DNA of 64,000 nt, taken from Bradyrhizobium liaoningense (GTDB taxonomy: Bacteria; Pseudomonadota; Alphaproteobacteria; Rhizobiales; Xanthobacteraceae). A program made the translations under genes and the position numbers. Numbering within the stretch: the stretch's first letter is position 1; each line of letters opens with the position of its first letter. Positions 55,208-63,727 of this stretch are shown here, in pieces. The notes under the pieces were generated by a model. The model was not told the origin of the DNA. It saw only the letters and a list, made by a program, of their open reading frames with translations, and did not search any database. The stretch covers positions 342,596 through 406,595 of the forward strand of contig NZ_JAFCJT010000003.1 of assembly GCF_018130785.1 (NCBI RefSeq), in the 5' to 3' direction.

Positions 55208-55768
55208 ATGAGAAGGACAGCCGCCATCGCCGTCGCAGCAATCTCGCTGGGAAGCGCGCTGGCGGCATCGCTCTTGTGGCTCTATGTGCCACGGCATGCC
55301 GCCGCGACGTCCGCCACGCCGGTGTGGCAGGAGGTGACCTGGCCCTTCCCGATTGACCCCTGGGGCAAGGGAAAGTCGTTCCGCTGCAAGGCGGCCGATT
55401 GCGGTGTCGAGGTGACGCTGTACCTGCGCGCCAAGATAGGTCTTTGCAATTGCGCGACGGGCGTCGCCGATGATGATGACCTCGATCGTATGGGCGATAC
55501 CGTTCTCCTGGGCGAAGTCTCTCCACTCGGTTCCGGCCATCCCATCAGGATTGCGTGGATGAACGGTCGCAGCCGCGCCTACACGCTCCACTCACGTGGT
55601 GCTCCCGGCAAAACGCTGGTGTCGGTCGTCTACAACGAGCGTTGCGACATGATCGCAGCGACCGCTGTCATTGGCCACGATCGGCCGGAGACCATCGAAC
55701 CTCGCGTGATCGAGTTTCTCGGCAGCAGCACCGCGATGCACTGGGCTGAAGTCACACTGGGTCTGTGA
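55208..55768 (+). CDS. membrane-anchored or exported hypothetical protein, 186 aa
   Basis: Start ATG 55208. N-terminal hydrophobic segment AIAVAAISLGSALAASLLWLY serves as signal or anchor. The mature part has five Cys: in FRCKAADCGVEV, GLCNCATGVA and NERCDMIA, likely disulfide-bonded, with the C-terminal half (SRAYTLHSRGAPGKTLVSVV) predicted as beta-rich. No family recognised. It lies just downstream of the TPR gene. Confidence 0.65.
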   Translation: MRRTAAIAVAAISLGSALAASLLWLYVPRHAAATSATPVWQEVTWPFPIDPWGKGKSFRCKAADCGVEVTLYLRAKIGLCNCATGVADDDDLDRMGDTVLLGEVSPLGSGHPIRIAWMNGRSRAYTLHSRGAPGKTLVSVVYNERCDMIAATAVIGHDRPETIEPRVIEFLGSSTAMHWAEVTLGL

Positions 55769-55934
55769 TTGACTGGGCCTTCCGGTCAGCAAGCATTTCA
55801 ATGCCGCGAATGACCGCTCGCGACTTCGGTCGGCTCTTCAGCAGGTCGCCCGGCCGGCAATGCGCCGCCGGCCGGGCCGACACGCCACGCAAGGGATCAA
55901 CTTCCTTCGTGCAGGACCCGTGGTCACCGTGCTG

Positions 55935-56411
55935 TCATGAGCCGGAAGTTCTAACGATGAGCTTTATGTTGAGCAGGTTGACGCCCTTGAACGGGTTCGG
56001 GACGCTTTCGATCGTTCCCGTACCCGTGGCGTTCGCATAGGCACCCGTGCCCGACAGGATCGTGTATTCGCCGGTTGATTTGCCGTCTTTGGCGATACCG
56101 GTGTAGCGCGCGGTAATCGAGCCTTCCTCGAACGTGTAAGTGCTGTAGCCGAAGAAGGGACCCGACCCTTTCAACAAGTCCGAACTATTGACGAACTCCT
56201 TCACTCCGATGCGGCCATCGTTGAAGACGGCGACCCCGAAGAATTTGCCAGACACTACCGTCTGTCCCTCGACGTTTGCGGCCTCTATGACCTTGAGGTC
56301 GAGCGGCTTCGTGATGAGCTTGAACTCAAGCACCCGCTCACCGGCTACAGCGCTTGACGCCGCGACGGCCAAAGCCACGCCAGAAAGGAAAAAGGTGAGA
56401 GACTTTCGCAT
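55935..56411 (-). CDS. exported protein with allene-oxide-cyclase/dirigent-like barrel
   Basis: 158 residues with signal peptide MRKSLTFFLSGVALAVAASS (cut after VAG). The mature part reads like an AOC/dirigent-type eight-stranded barrel: VVSGKFFGVAVFNDG, FGYSTYTFEEGSITARYTG and GEYTILSGTGAYANATGTGT are characteristic of that fold, where a ligand sits inside. No enzymatic residues can be assigned. Periplasmic. Single gene. Confidence 0.6.
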   Translation of the reverse strand: MRKSLTFFLSGVALAVAASSAVAGERVLEFKLITKPLDLKVIEAANVEGQTVVSGKFFGVAVFNDGRIGVKEFVNSSDLLKGSGPFFGYSTYTFEEGSITARYTGIAKDGKSTGEYTILSGTGAYANATGTGTIESVPNPFKGVNLLNIKLIVRTSGS

Positions 56412-56891
56412 AGGCTCCTCCTGCGCTTGTTGAACTCAAGTCAAGAAGTTCCGGCGAGCTGCACATCATGCCCCGGCTGTTCGCGGCGGCACGAACGAGA
56501 GCCCTCGGCGACGCCCCGGCGGCGGCTGAAGCTCTCTGTACCCCAAGGCGCGAAGCCGGGACGCAAGTATAAGTCCCAGGCGATGGGAGAAAAGTTCAGG
56601 TTTTCGCAAGGGTATAATATGCCGTCACTCGCGTGGGACTCTCCGCGGGTCGAAATAGCCGATCGGATCAAGCGGCCAGGCTTGCCTGGTACGCGTCTCC
56701 CGCATCTGGTCCTGTTCAAGGCATGCCTTCGAATCGGCCATATCCGGCGCAAGCGATCCCGATTGATCGTCCGACGTCGGCAATTGTGCATGGGGTTGTT
56801 TTCGGATGCCATCGACAGGAGCAATCCCATGTGCCTAAAGTGCTGATATCGATGGTCTCCAGCGTGTCCGCGAACAAAGCCCGATGGTTGG
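56412..56891. other. 480-base gap without a supported gene
   Basis: Short frames on both strands lack ribosome sites. A 20-base stretch at 56785-56804 (beginning TGTGCATGGGG) is identical to stretches at 62356-62375 and 63945-63964, inside the direct repeats at the right end, so part of a dispersed sequence is present here. It holds the promoters of the two divergent genes. Confidence 0.5.
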
Positions 56892-57569
56892 ATGAGACGA
56901 TTTCTGTCGGGAGCGTTGCCGTTCTACGCGCTGGCTGGACTGGCCATGTGCATGTACCTCGTCATGTACAAGGCGAATCTGTTCGACCTGAACGCCGTCG
57001 TCCAGGGCGCGACCGGTTCATGGTGGTTTCCGGTCTTCATGTTCGCCTGTGTGCTGCTGGAGTCGGTCTTCCCGTATTTCGGCTATTTTCCCGGAACCGC
57101 CCTCATCCTGATGTCCGTGGCGCTCAATCCGAAGCCCGCGGATGTCTCGGTTTTCATCATGGCGTGGCTGGCCATCATCGTCGGCGCCGTTCTGAGTTAC
57201 GGACAGGCGCGCTTCTTCAGGCCGTTCCTGCAGCGGGTTGCCTCGAAGGCGGCGTTGAACCGATGCGAGTCGCTGTTCGACGCCTACGGTCCCTACGCGC
57301 GCGTCGCCCTGTTCGTTCATCCCAACGCGTCCGCGATGTATTTCACGGCGCTCGGACTTCTCGGCCGCAACCTGACGCGCGAGCTCGCCTATCTCTGTGC
57401 GGGCGCCGCGGCTGCCGTCGGCATCCTGTTCGTCATCGTGACCAGACTGGTGTCGTCCGCAGGCGCCACCGATGATGGGGAATTGCAGGTGCTGCTGGCA
57501 TCATGCCTGGTCGCCATCGGGACCCTCGTCGGCCTCTACGCGGCCTGGCGGCCGGATCGGGCTGCTTGA
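56892..57569 (+). CDS. VTT/DedA-like membrane protein
   Basis: 225 residues, about six membrane helices. The region LLESVFPYFGYFPGTALILMS carries the E...FP.PG pattern of the DedA/VTT (SNARE-associated Golgi) family, and ...GAVLSYGQARFFRPFLQR with the Gly and Arg further on. Such proteins act as lipid scramblases/transporters for membrane homeostasis. It is divergent from the AOC-like gene and single. Confidence 0.65.
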   Translation: MRRFLSGALPFYALAGLAMCMYLVMYKANLFDLNAVVQGATGSWWFPVFMFACVLLESVFPYFGYFPGTALILMSVALNPKPADVSVFIMAWLAIIVGAVLSYGQARFFRPFLQRVASKAALNRCESLFDAYGPYARVALFVHPNASAMYFTALGLLGRNLTRELAYLCAGAAAAVGILFVIVTRLVSSAGATDDGELQVLLASCLVAIGTLVGLYAAWRPDRAA

Positions 57570-57660
57570 AGCTTGATCGGGAAGATTGCGAAGCGGCTTT
57601 CCGGCCAGAGCGCTCGCTTTGAGCTTGGTCGGTCATGATCCATTTGCGGAAGCACCCAAG

Positions 57661-58026
57661 TCAGAGCCTGAACCAAGGCAGGGTGAGATAGACGCAAGCG
57701 ATCATCGAGAGGATGGGAATTACCCACACCCATCCCGACCAGAAGTTTCGCACTGAACGTCCGGGTAACGACGTAGCAACGAGGGCGACGATCAGTGCCC
57801 CGAGCGCGGCCGTCGCGGCCCACCCGTACCAGTACATCGCGGGAGCTAGAAATCCCATCGCAGGGTCAGCAACGTCTCGCGAATGATGCGTGCCCGCCAG
57901 CACGATGCCGAGCGACGGGAAAACGGTGAAAAGAGCAAGGTCCTTTGCGAGCGCAACCACGTAGAGGAAGCCAAATGTCGTCCCAAACGCGAATGCAAAG
58001 CGGCGGAACGCAGCCGATAACGTCAT
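57661..58026 (-). CDS. small multispanning membrane protein, 121 aa
   Basis: Start ATG 58026 (MTLSAAFRRFAFAFG); its ATGA overlaps the stop of the upstream gene. Three to four membrane helices (FLYVVALAKDLALFTVFPSL, MYWYGWAATAALGALIVALV, WVWVIPILSMIACVYLTLPW). No family recognised. Last gene of a unit with another membrane protein and a metallophosphoesterase. Confidence 0.65.
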   Translation of the reverse strand: MTLSAAFRRFAFAFGTTFGFLYVVALAKDLALFTVFPSLGIVLAGTHHSRDVADPAMGFLAPAMYWYGWAATAALGALIVALVATSLPGRSVRNFWSGWVWVIPILSMIACVYLTLPWFRL

Positions 58027-58457
58027 GCGCCGAAACCTCTGATGTTGTTTACGACGTGACCAGTCAGGAATCCCCACCAGATGACAAAGGCGAGGATCGA
58101 GGTGAGCATCGTGCGCGTCTGAGCAGGCTCATCGGCATGCGGCCGTCGCCAGCAAACCCAGTAGGCTGGTAGCAACGCAAAACCGATAGCGGCGAAGTGC
58201 TCCTTGAGGTCGAAGAAGCCCAGGGCTGGCCAATGACCGGCGCGCTCTAACTCTGGCCTGATGTCGACGCGAAAATACAGATAGATGATCCCACCGAGCA
58301 GGATGGAGATGGCATACAAGACGACGACGGCGTCGGCGAACCGGGCCGATGGCACGGAGCGAAAGCGACCGAAAAACGAACTGGGGCGCATTCCCACAGT
58401 CGCCCACGTCGCCAAGGTCTGGTGCGTAATCGCGCCAAGCAGTGCGACGGCGACCAA
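58023..58457 (-). CDS. multispanning membrane protein, 144 aa or slightly longer
   Basis: From TTG 58457. Four membrane helices (AVALLGAITHQTLATWATVG, ADAVVVLYAISILLGGIIYL, HFAAIGFALLPAYWVCW, SILAFVIWWGFLTGHVV). The first helix looks cut; the frame is open 15 codons further and reads ALATVFLIVHG, with GGGAG before a CTG at 58487, so translation may begin there. Histidines within helices (THQTLATW, GHVVNN) could bind heme. Family not recognised. Overlaps the following gene by 4 bases. Confidence 0.65.
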   Translation of the reverse strand: MVAVALLGAITHQTLATWATVGMRPSSFFGRFRSVPSARFADAVVVLYAISILLGGIIYLYFRVDIRPELERAGHWPALGFFDLKEHFAAIGFALLPAYWVCWRRPHADEPAQTRTMLTSILAFVIWWGFLTGHVVNNIRGFGA

Positions 58458-58519
58458 GCCGTGAACAATCAGGAATACTGTTGCCAGAGCCTCACTCCCG
58501 GCCTATTGCCCGCTTGCTG

Positions 58520-59860
58520 TCATGTGAAGAGTTCCTCAGTCCCGAATGGCTCCGCCGACCACGGCCGGAAGCGATTGAGGGTGAACTTCGTCTTCTGGCC
58601 GGGTTCAACGTCCACCAGCACGTAGTTGTACTCCTCTTGCGGAGGCTGGCCCTTCCAGTAGAGGTCCTGCGGATAGTCGGCGGGCACCTTGATGCTGGTT
58701 CGCCCCGGCAGGATCGGGTCTTGTTCTGCGCCCCCGCCGCCCAGCATCAGATACTTCACCCCATCGACGTCGTAGATTTCCGTGGTGTGGACGTGCCCGT
58801 TCAACACGACCACATCCATGTCCCTGGCATACGACGCAATCACCTTGTGCGGGTTATCGGGAGCCGGGATCGGGCCTAAGCCTGACCGCGCAAACACGGG
58901 ATAATGGAAGACGATGAACGTCTTCCGAATGCCATTGGCCCTCGCCTCGTCCATCCACTTTTGAAGCTGGGCCATCTGCTCGGCATATTTTGGCCGATCA
59001 GCGTCCCACAGCGACGGCGAACGATAATCGTACTTGCCACTCCAGAGATAGATGAAGCGGGTGCCCTTGAAGTCGAATTTGTAGATGAGGTTTTCCGGCG
59101 TGACGCCGAATTTTTTCAGATATGGCACAGCCGAAAGGACGCCCTCGATCTTTGGGTCGGCCCACACCTCATGATTACCCACACTCATGAAAAAGCGCCC
59201 ATCCAGGCCGGCTGCGCGCATCTCGTCATCCGGCGCGGGTAGCTTCTTCAACATTGTTTCGTTCACGCGCTTCCAGTACGGGCTGTCACTCACGGTCAAG
59301 CCCTGATTGCCCCACCACACGGCGTCACCGCTATTGACCACGAATTTGGCGCGACCGGATTGAACGTCCTTGACGATTTCACGGGTCACCCATTCGCCGC
59401 CCTGAAGCCGGAACATTGTCCGATGCACTCCGGGAAGCAGTTTCACGTCTTCAACGGATGCCTCGGTGACCCAACCCTTGTCCACCGTCAGGGTCATCAC
59501 TTCCGTCTTGGATGCGAACGGCATGACGACCTTGATCAGGTCTTTTGTGACCGGATCGAAGATCATCTTCACATCCTTCGCTACGACGGCCTCGGCGACC
59601 TTTTCCGGCATGACCAACCCGAACATCTCGACGAAGAACTTGCTGAGGTCCGGTTGTCCCTCTTTCAATGGGAGGTACATCATCGGTCGGGTATCGCCGA
59701 CCGCAGCGAATGAAAAGCCGGCCGCTGCGGGAAGCGGTGCTTGCGCGGGCGTTGTCTGTGTCTGGGCACCGGCAACGCGTGGCACGGAGAATGCGGGCAG
59801 TGCGGCGAGTGCGCCTAGAACCAGGCGACGACTGGGCTCGTTACGCCAAGAGGATTGCAT
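58520..59860 (-). CDS. exported calcineurin-like metallophosphoesterase
   Basis: 446 residues from ATG 59860 (AGGGG upstream). A Tat-like signal (NEPSRRLVLGALAALPAFSV) leads the export. Metal-binding motifs in order: AAVGDTRP, NSGDAVWWG, VGNHEVW, HYPVFARSG and NGHVHTTE, the full GD-GD-GNH-H-GHxH set of two-metal phosphoesterases. An insertion of ~90 residues between the first and second motif is unusual. Substrate unknown, periplasmic. First gene of a unit with two small membrane proteins. Confidence 0.9.
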   Translation of the reverse strand: MQSSWRNEPSRRLVLGALAALPAFSVPRVAGAQTQTTPAQAPLPAAAGFSFAAVGDTRPMMYLPLKEGQPDLSKFFVEMFGLVMPEKVAEAVVAKDVKMIFDPVTKDLIKVVMPFASKTEVMTLTVDKGWVTEASVEDVKLLPGVHRTMFRLQGGEWVTREIVKDVQSGRAKFVVNSGDAVWWGNQGLTVSDSPYWKRVNETMLKKLPAPDDEMRAAGLDGRFFMSVGNHEVWADPKIEGVLSAVPYLKKFGVTPENLIYKFDFKGTRFIYLWSGKYDYRSPSLWDADRPKYAEQMAQLQKWMDEARANGIRKTFIVFHYPVFARSGLGPIPAPDNPHKVIASYARDMDVVVLNGHVHTTEIYDVDGVKYLMLGGGGAEQDPILPGRTSIKVPADYPQDLYWKGQPPQEEYNYVLVDVEPGQKTKFTLNRFRPWSAEPFGTEELFT

Positions 59861-60012
59861 GATGATCACCCCTGATCGAGGAGAGGGAATGAGCCGCCGC
59901 ATAGGGCGCGCAAACAGCCCGATTTGCCGGCCGTTTCCCGTAGACCTTCAGCGGCGGGCAAGCTTGATATAGATCAACGTCGTCACCAGCCGACGCGTCT
60001 GCAGTGGCGAGC

Positions 60013-61335
60013 ATGACGTCGATAAAATTGCCGCTGTGGCTTCGCTTTTTCCTGCTTGTCGGCGTCGTCGCCTTTGCAGCAGGCGCAAGTCTTGTTGCCT
60101 ATCGGTACTACAGCCGCCCGGTAACGCTGAGCGTGGCGGTCGGCTCGATCGACGGCGAGGCAGCCAAGGCAATGTCAGCGTTGGCGAGCGAGTTCGTTTC
60201 GACGAACGCGCCGGTGCGGCTCAAGGTCATTGACAGCGGCACCGTGCTTGAGGCCGCTAATGCCTTCTCCGCGGGCAAGGTCGATCTCGCCGTGGTTCGC
60301 GGCGATGTCGGAGACTTGTCGCATGCGCAAGCCGTTGTCGTCGTCAGCCATATGGTCGTACTGATTATCGCGCCGCCGGGATCGTCCATCGACAGCATAA
60401 GCAACCTGAAGGGACGCACGGTCGGCGTCGTCAGCGGAGCAGCGAACGCCAAAATTGTCGACGCGTTGACCAAGGAATATGATTTGACGAGCGCAAAAGT
60501 TGTATTCAAGAACCTTGCGTTGACGGATGTCCGGCAAGCCGTTCAGTCAAAACAGGTCAGTGCCCTGCTCGTCACGATCCCGCTCGCCGAAAAATACCTC
60601 TCGCTCGTTCGCGGATTTTTTCAGCTCGACCATAAGAAGGTCCCGGTACTGATCCCAATCGAGTCCGCCGCAGCAATTGCAGAAACTCAACGTGCCTTTG
60701 AAAGTTTCGACGTCCCGAAGGGCACGCTGCGGGGATCGCCGCCGGTCCCGGAAGATGACCTGACGACCCTAAGGACCTCGCTATACCTGGTTGCGCAAAA
60801 GAAGCTCGGCACTGATCTGGTAACCAGCCTCACGCAGGCGATCATGAGTGCGCGCAGGAATCTTCTACGCGAGCAGCCGATTTTCGCGCAGATCACCGCG
60901 CCCAGCACCGACCAGGATGCCTACCTTCCGCTGCACCCTGGCGCCGCAGCCGTCTACAACAGCACCACGCAAAGCTTCATGGATGAGTACGGCAACTGGA
61001 TCTATTTGACGCCGATGGTACTGGGTGGCGTTGCCACCATGCTTGCGGCGGCGTGGAAATTCCTGGGCCTCGGCAGTCGCGCAGCCGAAGGTCCGCTCGA
61101 TTCTCTCTACGCCCTGGCGCGCCGGATTCGGAAGGTCGATACGGAGGCTGAACTTTCGGATATCGAAGACGAAATCGACGGCATTCTAAAGGCGGAGCGC
61201 GCCAAATCCGCTGCTGGAGACGAGAGCGCGGTCGATGATGCCACATTGAACGTGGCAGCCCACCGGCTGGAGAACTTGATTCACGACCGACGCACATTGA
61301 TCGCCAGGGGACCCGCAGTTGCCTCCGCGGCGTAG
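60013..61335 (+). CDS. TAXI-family (NMT1-like) solute-binding protein, membrane-anchored
   Basis: 440 residues from ATG 60013. An N-terminal membrane helix (WLRFFLLVGVVAFAAGASLV) and a TAXI/NMT1 periplasmic-binding fold (residues ~35-300: TLSVAVGSIDGEAAKAMSAL, GKVDLAVVRGDVGDLSHAQA, ISNLKGRTVGVVSGAANAKI). A second membrane helix (YLTPMVLGGVATMLAAAWKF, ~330-350) and a charged coiled-coil-like tail follow. Classical TAXI proteins work with TRAP permeases, but no permease gene is adjacent, and two membrane helices are unusual. It may act as a sensor or tether rather than transport. Followed by a DUF4239 gene. Confidence 0.82.
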   Translation: MTSIKLPLWLRFFLLVGVVAFAAGASLVAYRYYSRPVTLSVAVGSIDGEAAKAMSALASEFVSTNAPVRLKVIDSGTVLEAANAFSAGKVDLAVVRGDVGDLSHAQAVVVVSHMVVLIIAPPGSSIDSISNLKGRTVGVVSGAANAKIVDALTKEYDLTSAKVVFKNLALTDVRQAVQSKQVSALLVTIPLAEKYLSLVRGFFQLDHKKVPVLIPIESAAAIAETQRAFESFDVPKGTLRGSPPVPEDDLTTLRTSLYLVAQKKLGTDLVTSLTQAIMSARRNLLREQPIFAQITAPSTDQDAYLPLHPGAAAVYNSTTQSFMDEYGNWIYLTPMVLGGVATMLAAAWKFLGLGSRAAEGPLDSLYALARRIRKVDTEAELSDIEDEIDGILKAERAKSAAGDESAVDDATLNVAAHRLENLIHDRRTLIARGPAVASAA

Positions 61336-61383
61336 GCGACACAGCGCCAAGTCGCGACACGCCGCGGGACATACGGGTGAATC

Positions 61384-62133
61384 ATGAATGCAATCGCACT
61401 ATCGTGCATTACGTTTCTGTGCATCTCAGGCGGTGCCCTGCTCGGTATGTTCCTTCCTGGGCATCACCTGAGCACTGATGACAAGGATGTGGTCAGGCTG
61501 GGCACGGGCCTCATCGGGACGATAGCCGCGCTTGTCCTCGGCCTGCTGATCGCCTCGGCGAAGGGTTCCTACGACACGCAGAGCACTCAAGTCACGCAGA
61601 TGACGAGCAATGTTGTCCTGCTCGACAATCTGCTGGTGCAGTACGGACCGGAGACGAATGACGAACGCAATCTATTGCGGCGCGCCATCGTTGTTTTAGC
61701 CGATCGAATGTGGCGCGAGAAAAGTTCCGAGGTCGCCAAGGCAAACCCATTCGAGGGGAGCGCCGCAAGCGAAGCATTCTTTGCGAAGCTTCAGCAGCTT
61801 TCGCCGCAGAACGATGCCCAGCGCTCCTTGCAGGCCAGGGCCATACAGATCGCCACCGACATTGCGCAAACCCGCCTGTCGCTGTACGCCCAGACGAACA
61901 ACTCGATCCCCATGCCGTTCCTGGTGGTGCTGATTTTCTGGCTCACCATCATCTTTGGAAGCTTCGGCCTGTTTGCCAGACCCAGCGCAACCGTTTTCGG
62001 CTCGCTGTTCGTTTTTGCACTGTCGGCCGCCGGGGCGATCTACCTGGTCCTGGAGCTGGGGCAGCCATTTGCGGGTTTGATGCAGATTTCCAGCGCGCCA
62101 CTGCGCAGCGCGCTCACGCCGCTCGGTCCCTGA
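61384..62133 (+). CDS. DUF4239 membrane protein
   Basis: 249 residues. Two N-terminal helices (residues 3-22, 38-60) and two C-terminal ones (~178-200, ~205-225) frame a cytoplasmic or periplasmic helical middle (TQVTQMTSNVVLLDNLLVQY ... SLQARAIQIATDIAQTRLSL). This is the DUF4239/bestrophin-like pattern of uncharacterised bacterial membrane proteins. Start at 61384 is the first ATG; it lies 48 bases after the TAXI-type gene and is probably in its operon. Confidence 0.8.
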   Translation: MNAIALSCITFLCISGGALLGMFLPGHHLSTDDKDVVRLGTGLIGTIAALVLGLLIASAKGSYDTQSTQVTQMTSNVVLLDNLLVQYGPETNDERNLLRRAIVVLADRMWREKSSEVAKANPFEGSAASEAFFAKLQQLSPQNDAQRSLQARAIQIATDIAQTRLSLYAQTNNSIPMPFLVVLIFWLTIIFGSFGLFARPSATVFGSLFVFALSAAGAIYLVLELGQPFAGLMQISSAPLRSALTPLGP

Positions 62134-62140
62134 CGTTCGC

Positions 62141-62411
62141 ACGCCTCGCAAGGAGCTTTCAGCGACTCTTGAAATCTGGGATCAATGGTGGGCGCACATG
62201 GGGTCGAACCATGGACCTCTCGCGTGTCAAGGCAAGCTAGTCGCTCGGTGGTGCGGGCCTCTCCTTGGATGATGACATCATGCCCCTGTTTTGCCCGACG
62301 CGTCAATCGGATTTCGGAAAATGCGGAACCCATTGATCCGACTGACGCCGGCTACTGTGCATGGGGTTGTTTTCGACTTTTTTGATGAGGCGGCCCAGAA
62401 AGCCGCCATGG
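62141..62411. repeat. direct repeat copy 1 (contains tRNA-Val 3' end)
   Basis: About 271 bases, near-identical (few substitutions, two small indels) to 63728-64000, in the same orientation and 1589 bases apart. It includes a 47-base tRNA fragment and the dispersed 20-base stretch at 62356. Copy 2 runs into the window edge, so the full extent is unknown. Confidence 0.85.
62186..62232 (-). pseudogene. 3' fragment of a tRNA-Val(GAC) gene, copy 1
   Basis: Read on the minus strand: anticodon loop TTGACAC (anticodon GAC), anticodon 3' stem GCGAG, variable loop, perfect T-arm CATGG-TTCGACC-CCATG, and acceptor TGCGCCC plus ACCA. The 5' half does not pair: the acceptor has two mismatches and the anticodon stem fails, so no functional tRNA forms. 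A tRNA 3' portion from the anticodon loop on is the standard attachment-site footprint of tRNA-targeting integrases. Confidence 0.8.
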
Positions 62412-62558
62412 CTCGACGATCGTCCGCCGGAGCAGACATGTGGCTGCAAGTCGCTTCGACCGGAGCCTTCACTGGACGTCTTCCACTTGCTCGGCATGAT
62501 CAGGCGGAGTTGAGGCATGCCCCTCTCGAGCGCGTTTCGGGAGCGGCGCCTATTCACG

Positions 62559-63522
62559 CTACGAAGCGCCGTCGCGAACCTCGAACGAGTCCATCAATTC
62601 AAGGATACGCTGCTGCATACTGCGCCAATCGGCCACGTCCTCCGGTCGATGGCGGAAATAGAAATGCCGCCCCTTGTTGATGAAGCGGTGCTGACATGAT
62701 TTCGGAATGGCGTCGGATGGCATGCCACAGCCGATCACCGTGGTGTTGATGCCATGACCGTCGGCATGAACAAGATAGCCATATCCGACATAATCCTTGC
62801 CATCCCCTGCCGTGCGTGACGGTCTTGGTTTTCGAGAGGCCGAACCCCGTGCTCTGCTCGACCACGTTCCTGCTGGGAGTCTCCCTTATCAGGCTTAACA
62901 CCCATTCTGGATTCCACTCGACGAACACCCAGTTGCTGTCACGTTCCTCCGGCGCGAGGTCGCTCCATCGTCGACTGAGCGGCTGGAAGTCGGGCGCTGT
63001 CGTCGCGAGCCGCAAGGTGGGGCTCATCCCGCCGCTCCACTTTGCCTGCCAGACACTTGGGATGCGATAAGTATCCTGCGCAGAGTACCTCACGTAATTG
63101 CTGTCGGACGATTGGGGGATGAGCGCCAGCCGCTTACCCGCGAAGTCACGCACCGGCAGGCAGGTCACCGCCGGCCCACGGCCCTCGATTTGCCCGTTGA
63201 GCACGCCCGGCTCGAAGGTGCGGCGGCGATACGACCAGTGATACAGGCGTGGATTGGCAGCCTCGCCGACAACGAGGATGGCATGGTGCTGCATGTACAG
63301 CGGACCATCGCGCTTGGCCCACATTGTCAATGCTGACAAGTCGAGCCAGGAGCGGGCGGGGCGATAGTCGGAAGTCCTATCGGCGATTTGGATACAATAC
63401 GGCTGGGATCCAGCGGCCTCTTCGGCTTCATAGGCGACAAGGAGTGATGTCGCAGCGCCCGCGACGATGACAACCGCGGTAACCACTAGAACCAGGCCGA
63501 CGAGCTTTCGTGGTGATACCAA
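62559..63522 (-). pseudogene. frameshifted membrane/exported protein gene
   Basis: From TTG 63522 (GAGG upstream) the frame begins with a signal/anchor (LVGLVLVVTAVVIVAGAATS) and reads as a plausible protein up to about residue 236 (LSKTKTVT). There it becomes out-of-frame nonsense. Continuing in the -1 frame gives a sensible sequence (TAGDGKDYVGYGYLVHADGH, IGCGMPSDAIPKSCQHRFIN, RHFYFRHRPEDVADWRSMQQ) to a stop at 62559-62561. One extra base near 62814 explains it, by mutation or sequencing error. The family is not recognised. It lies between the two direct repeats. Confidence 0.75.
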
Positions 63523-63727
63523 CTCTATCCTCGCACACCGCAGTCGTGTTGCCGTGTAGCAGCGTAAGTTTATCGATCAGTTGGGCGAGAGGACGATTTT
63601 GAAAGGAGATGTTTAGATTTCGTTGACTCGATTCCGGCGACGGTGCTTGAGGTCACCTTCTGGCCCGTCGCGGACGATGTCGGTCGGTTGCCTAATTACT
63701 GCTCGGGAGAGCAAGGCGAACATCTGC
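63523..63727. other. gap upstream of the frameshifted gene
   Basis: About 200 bases, more A/T-rich than average, containing the promoter of the minus-strand gene. No supported gene. Confidence 0.4.

Noticed and set aside
62040..62333. Minus-strand open frame containing the tRNA fragment
   Set aside because: It runs through tRNA-derived sequence; the peptide is an artefact that recurs wherever such scars occur.
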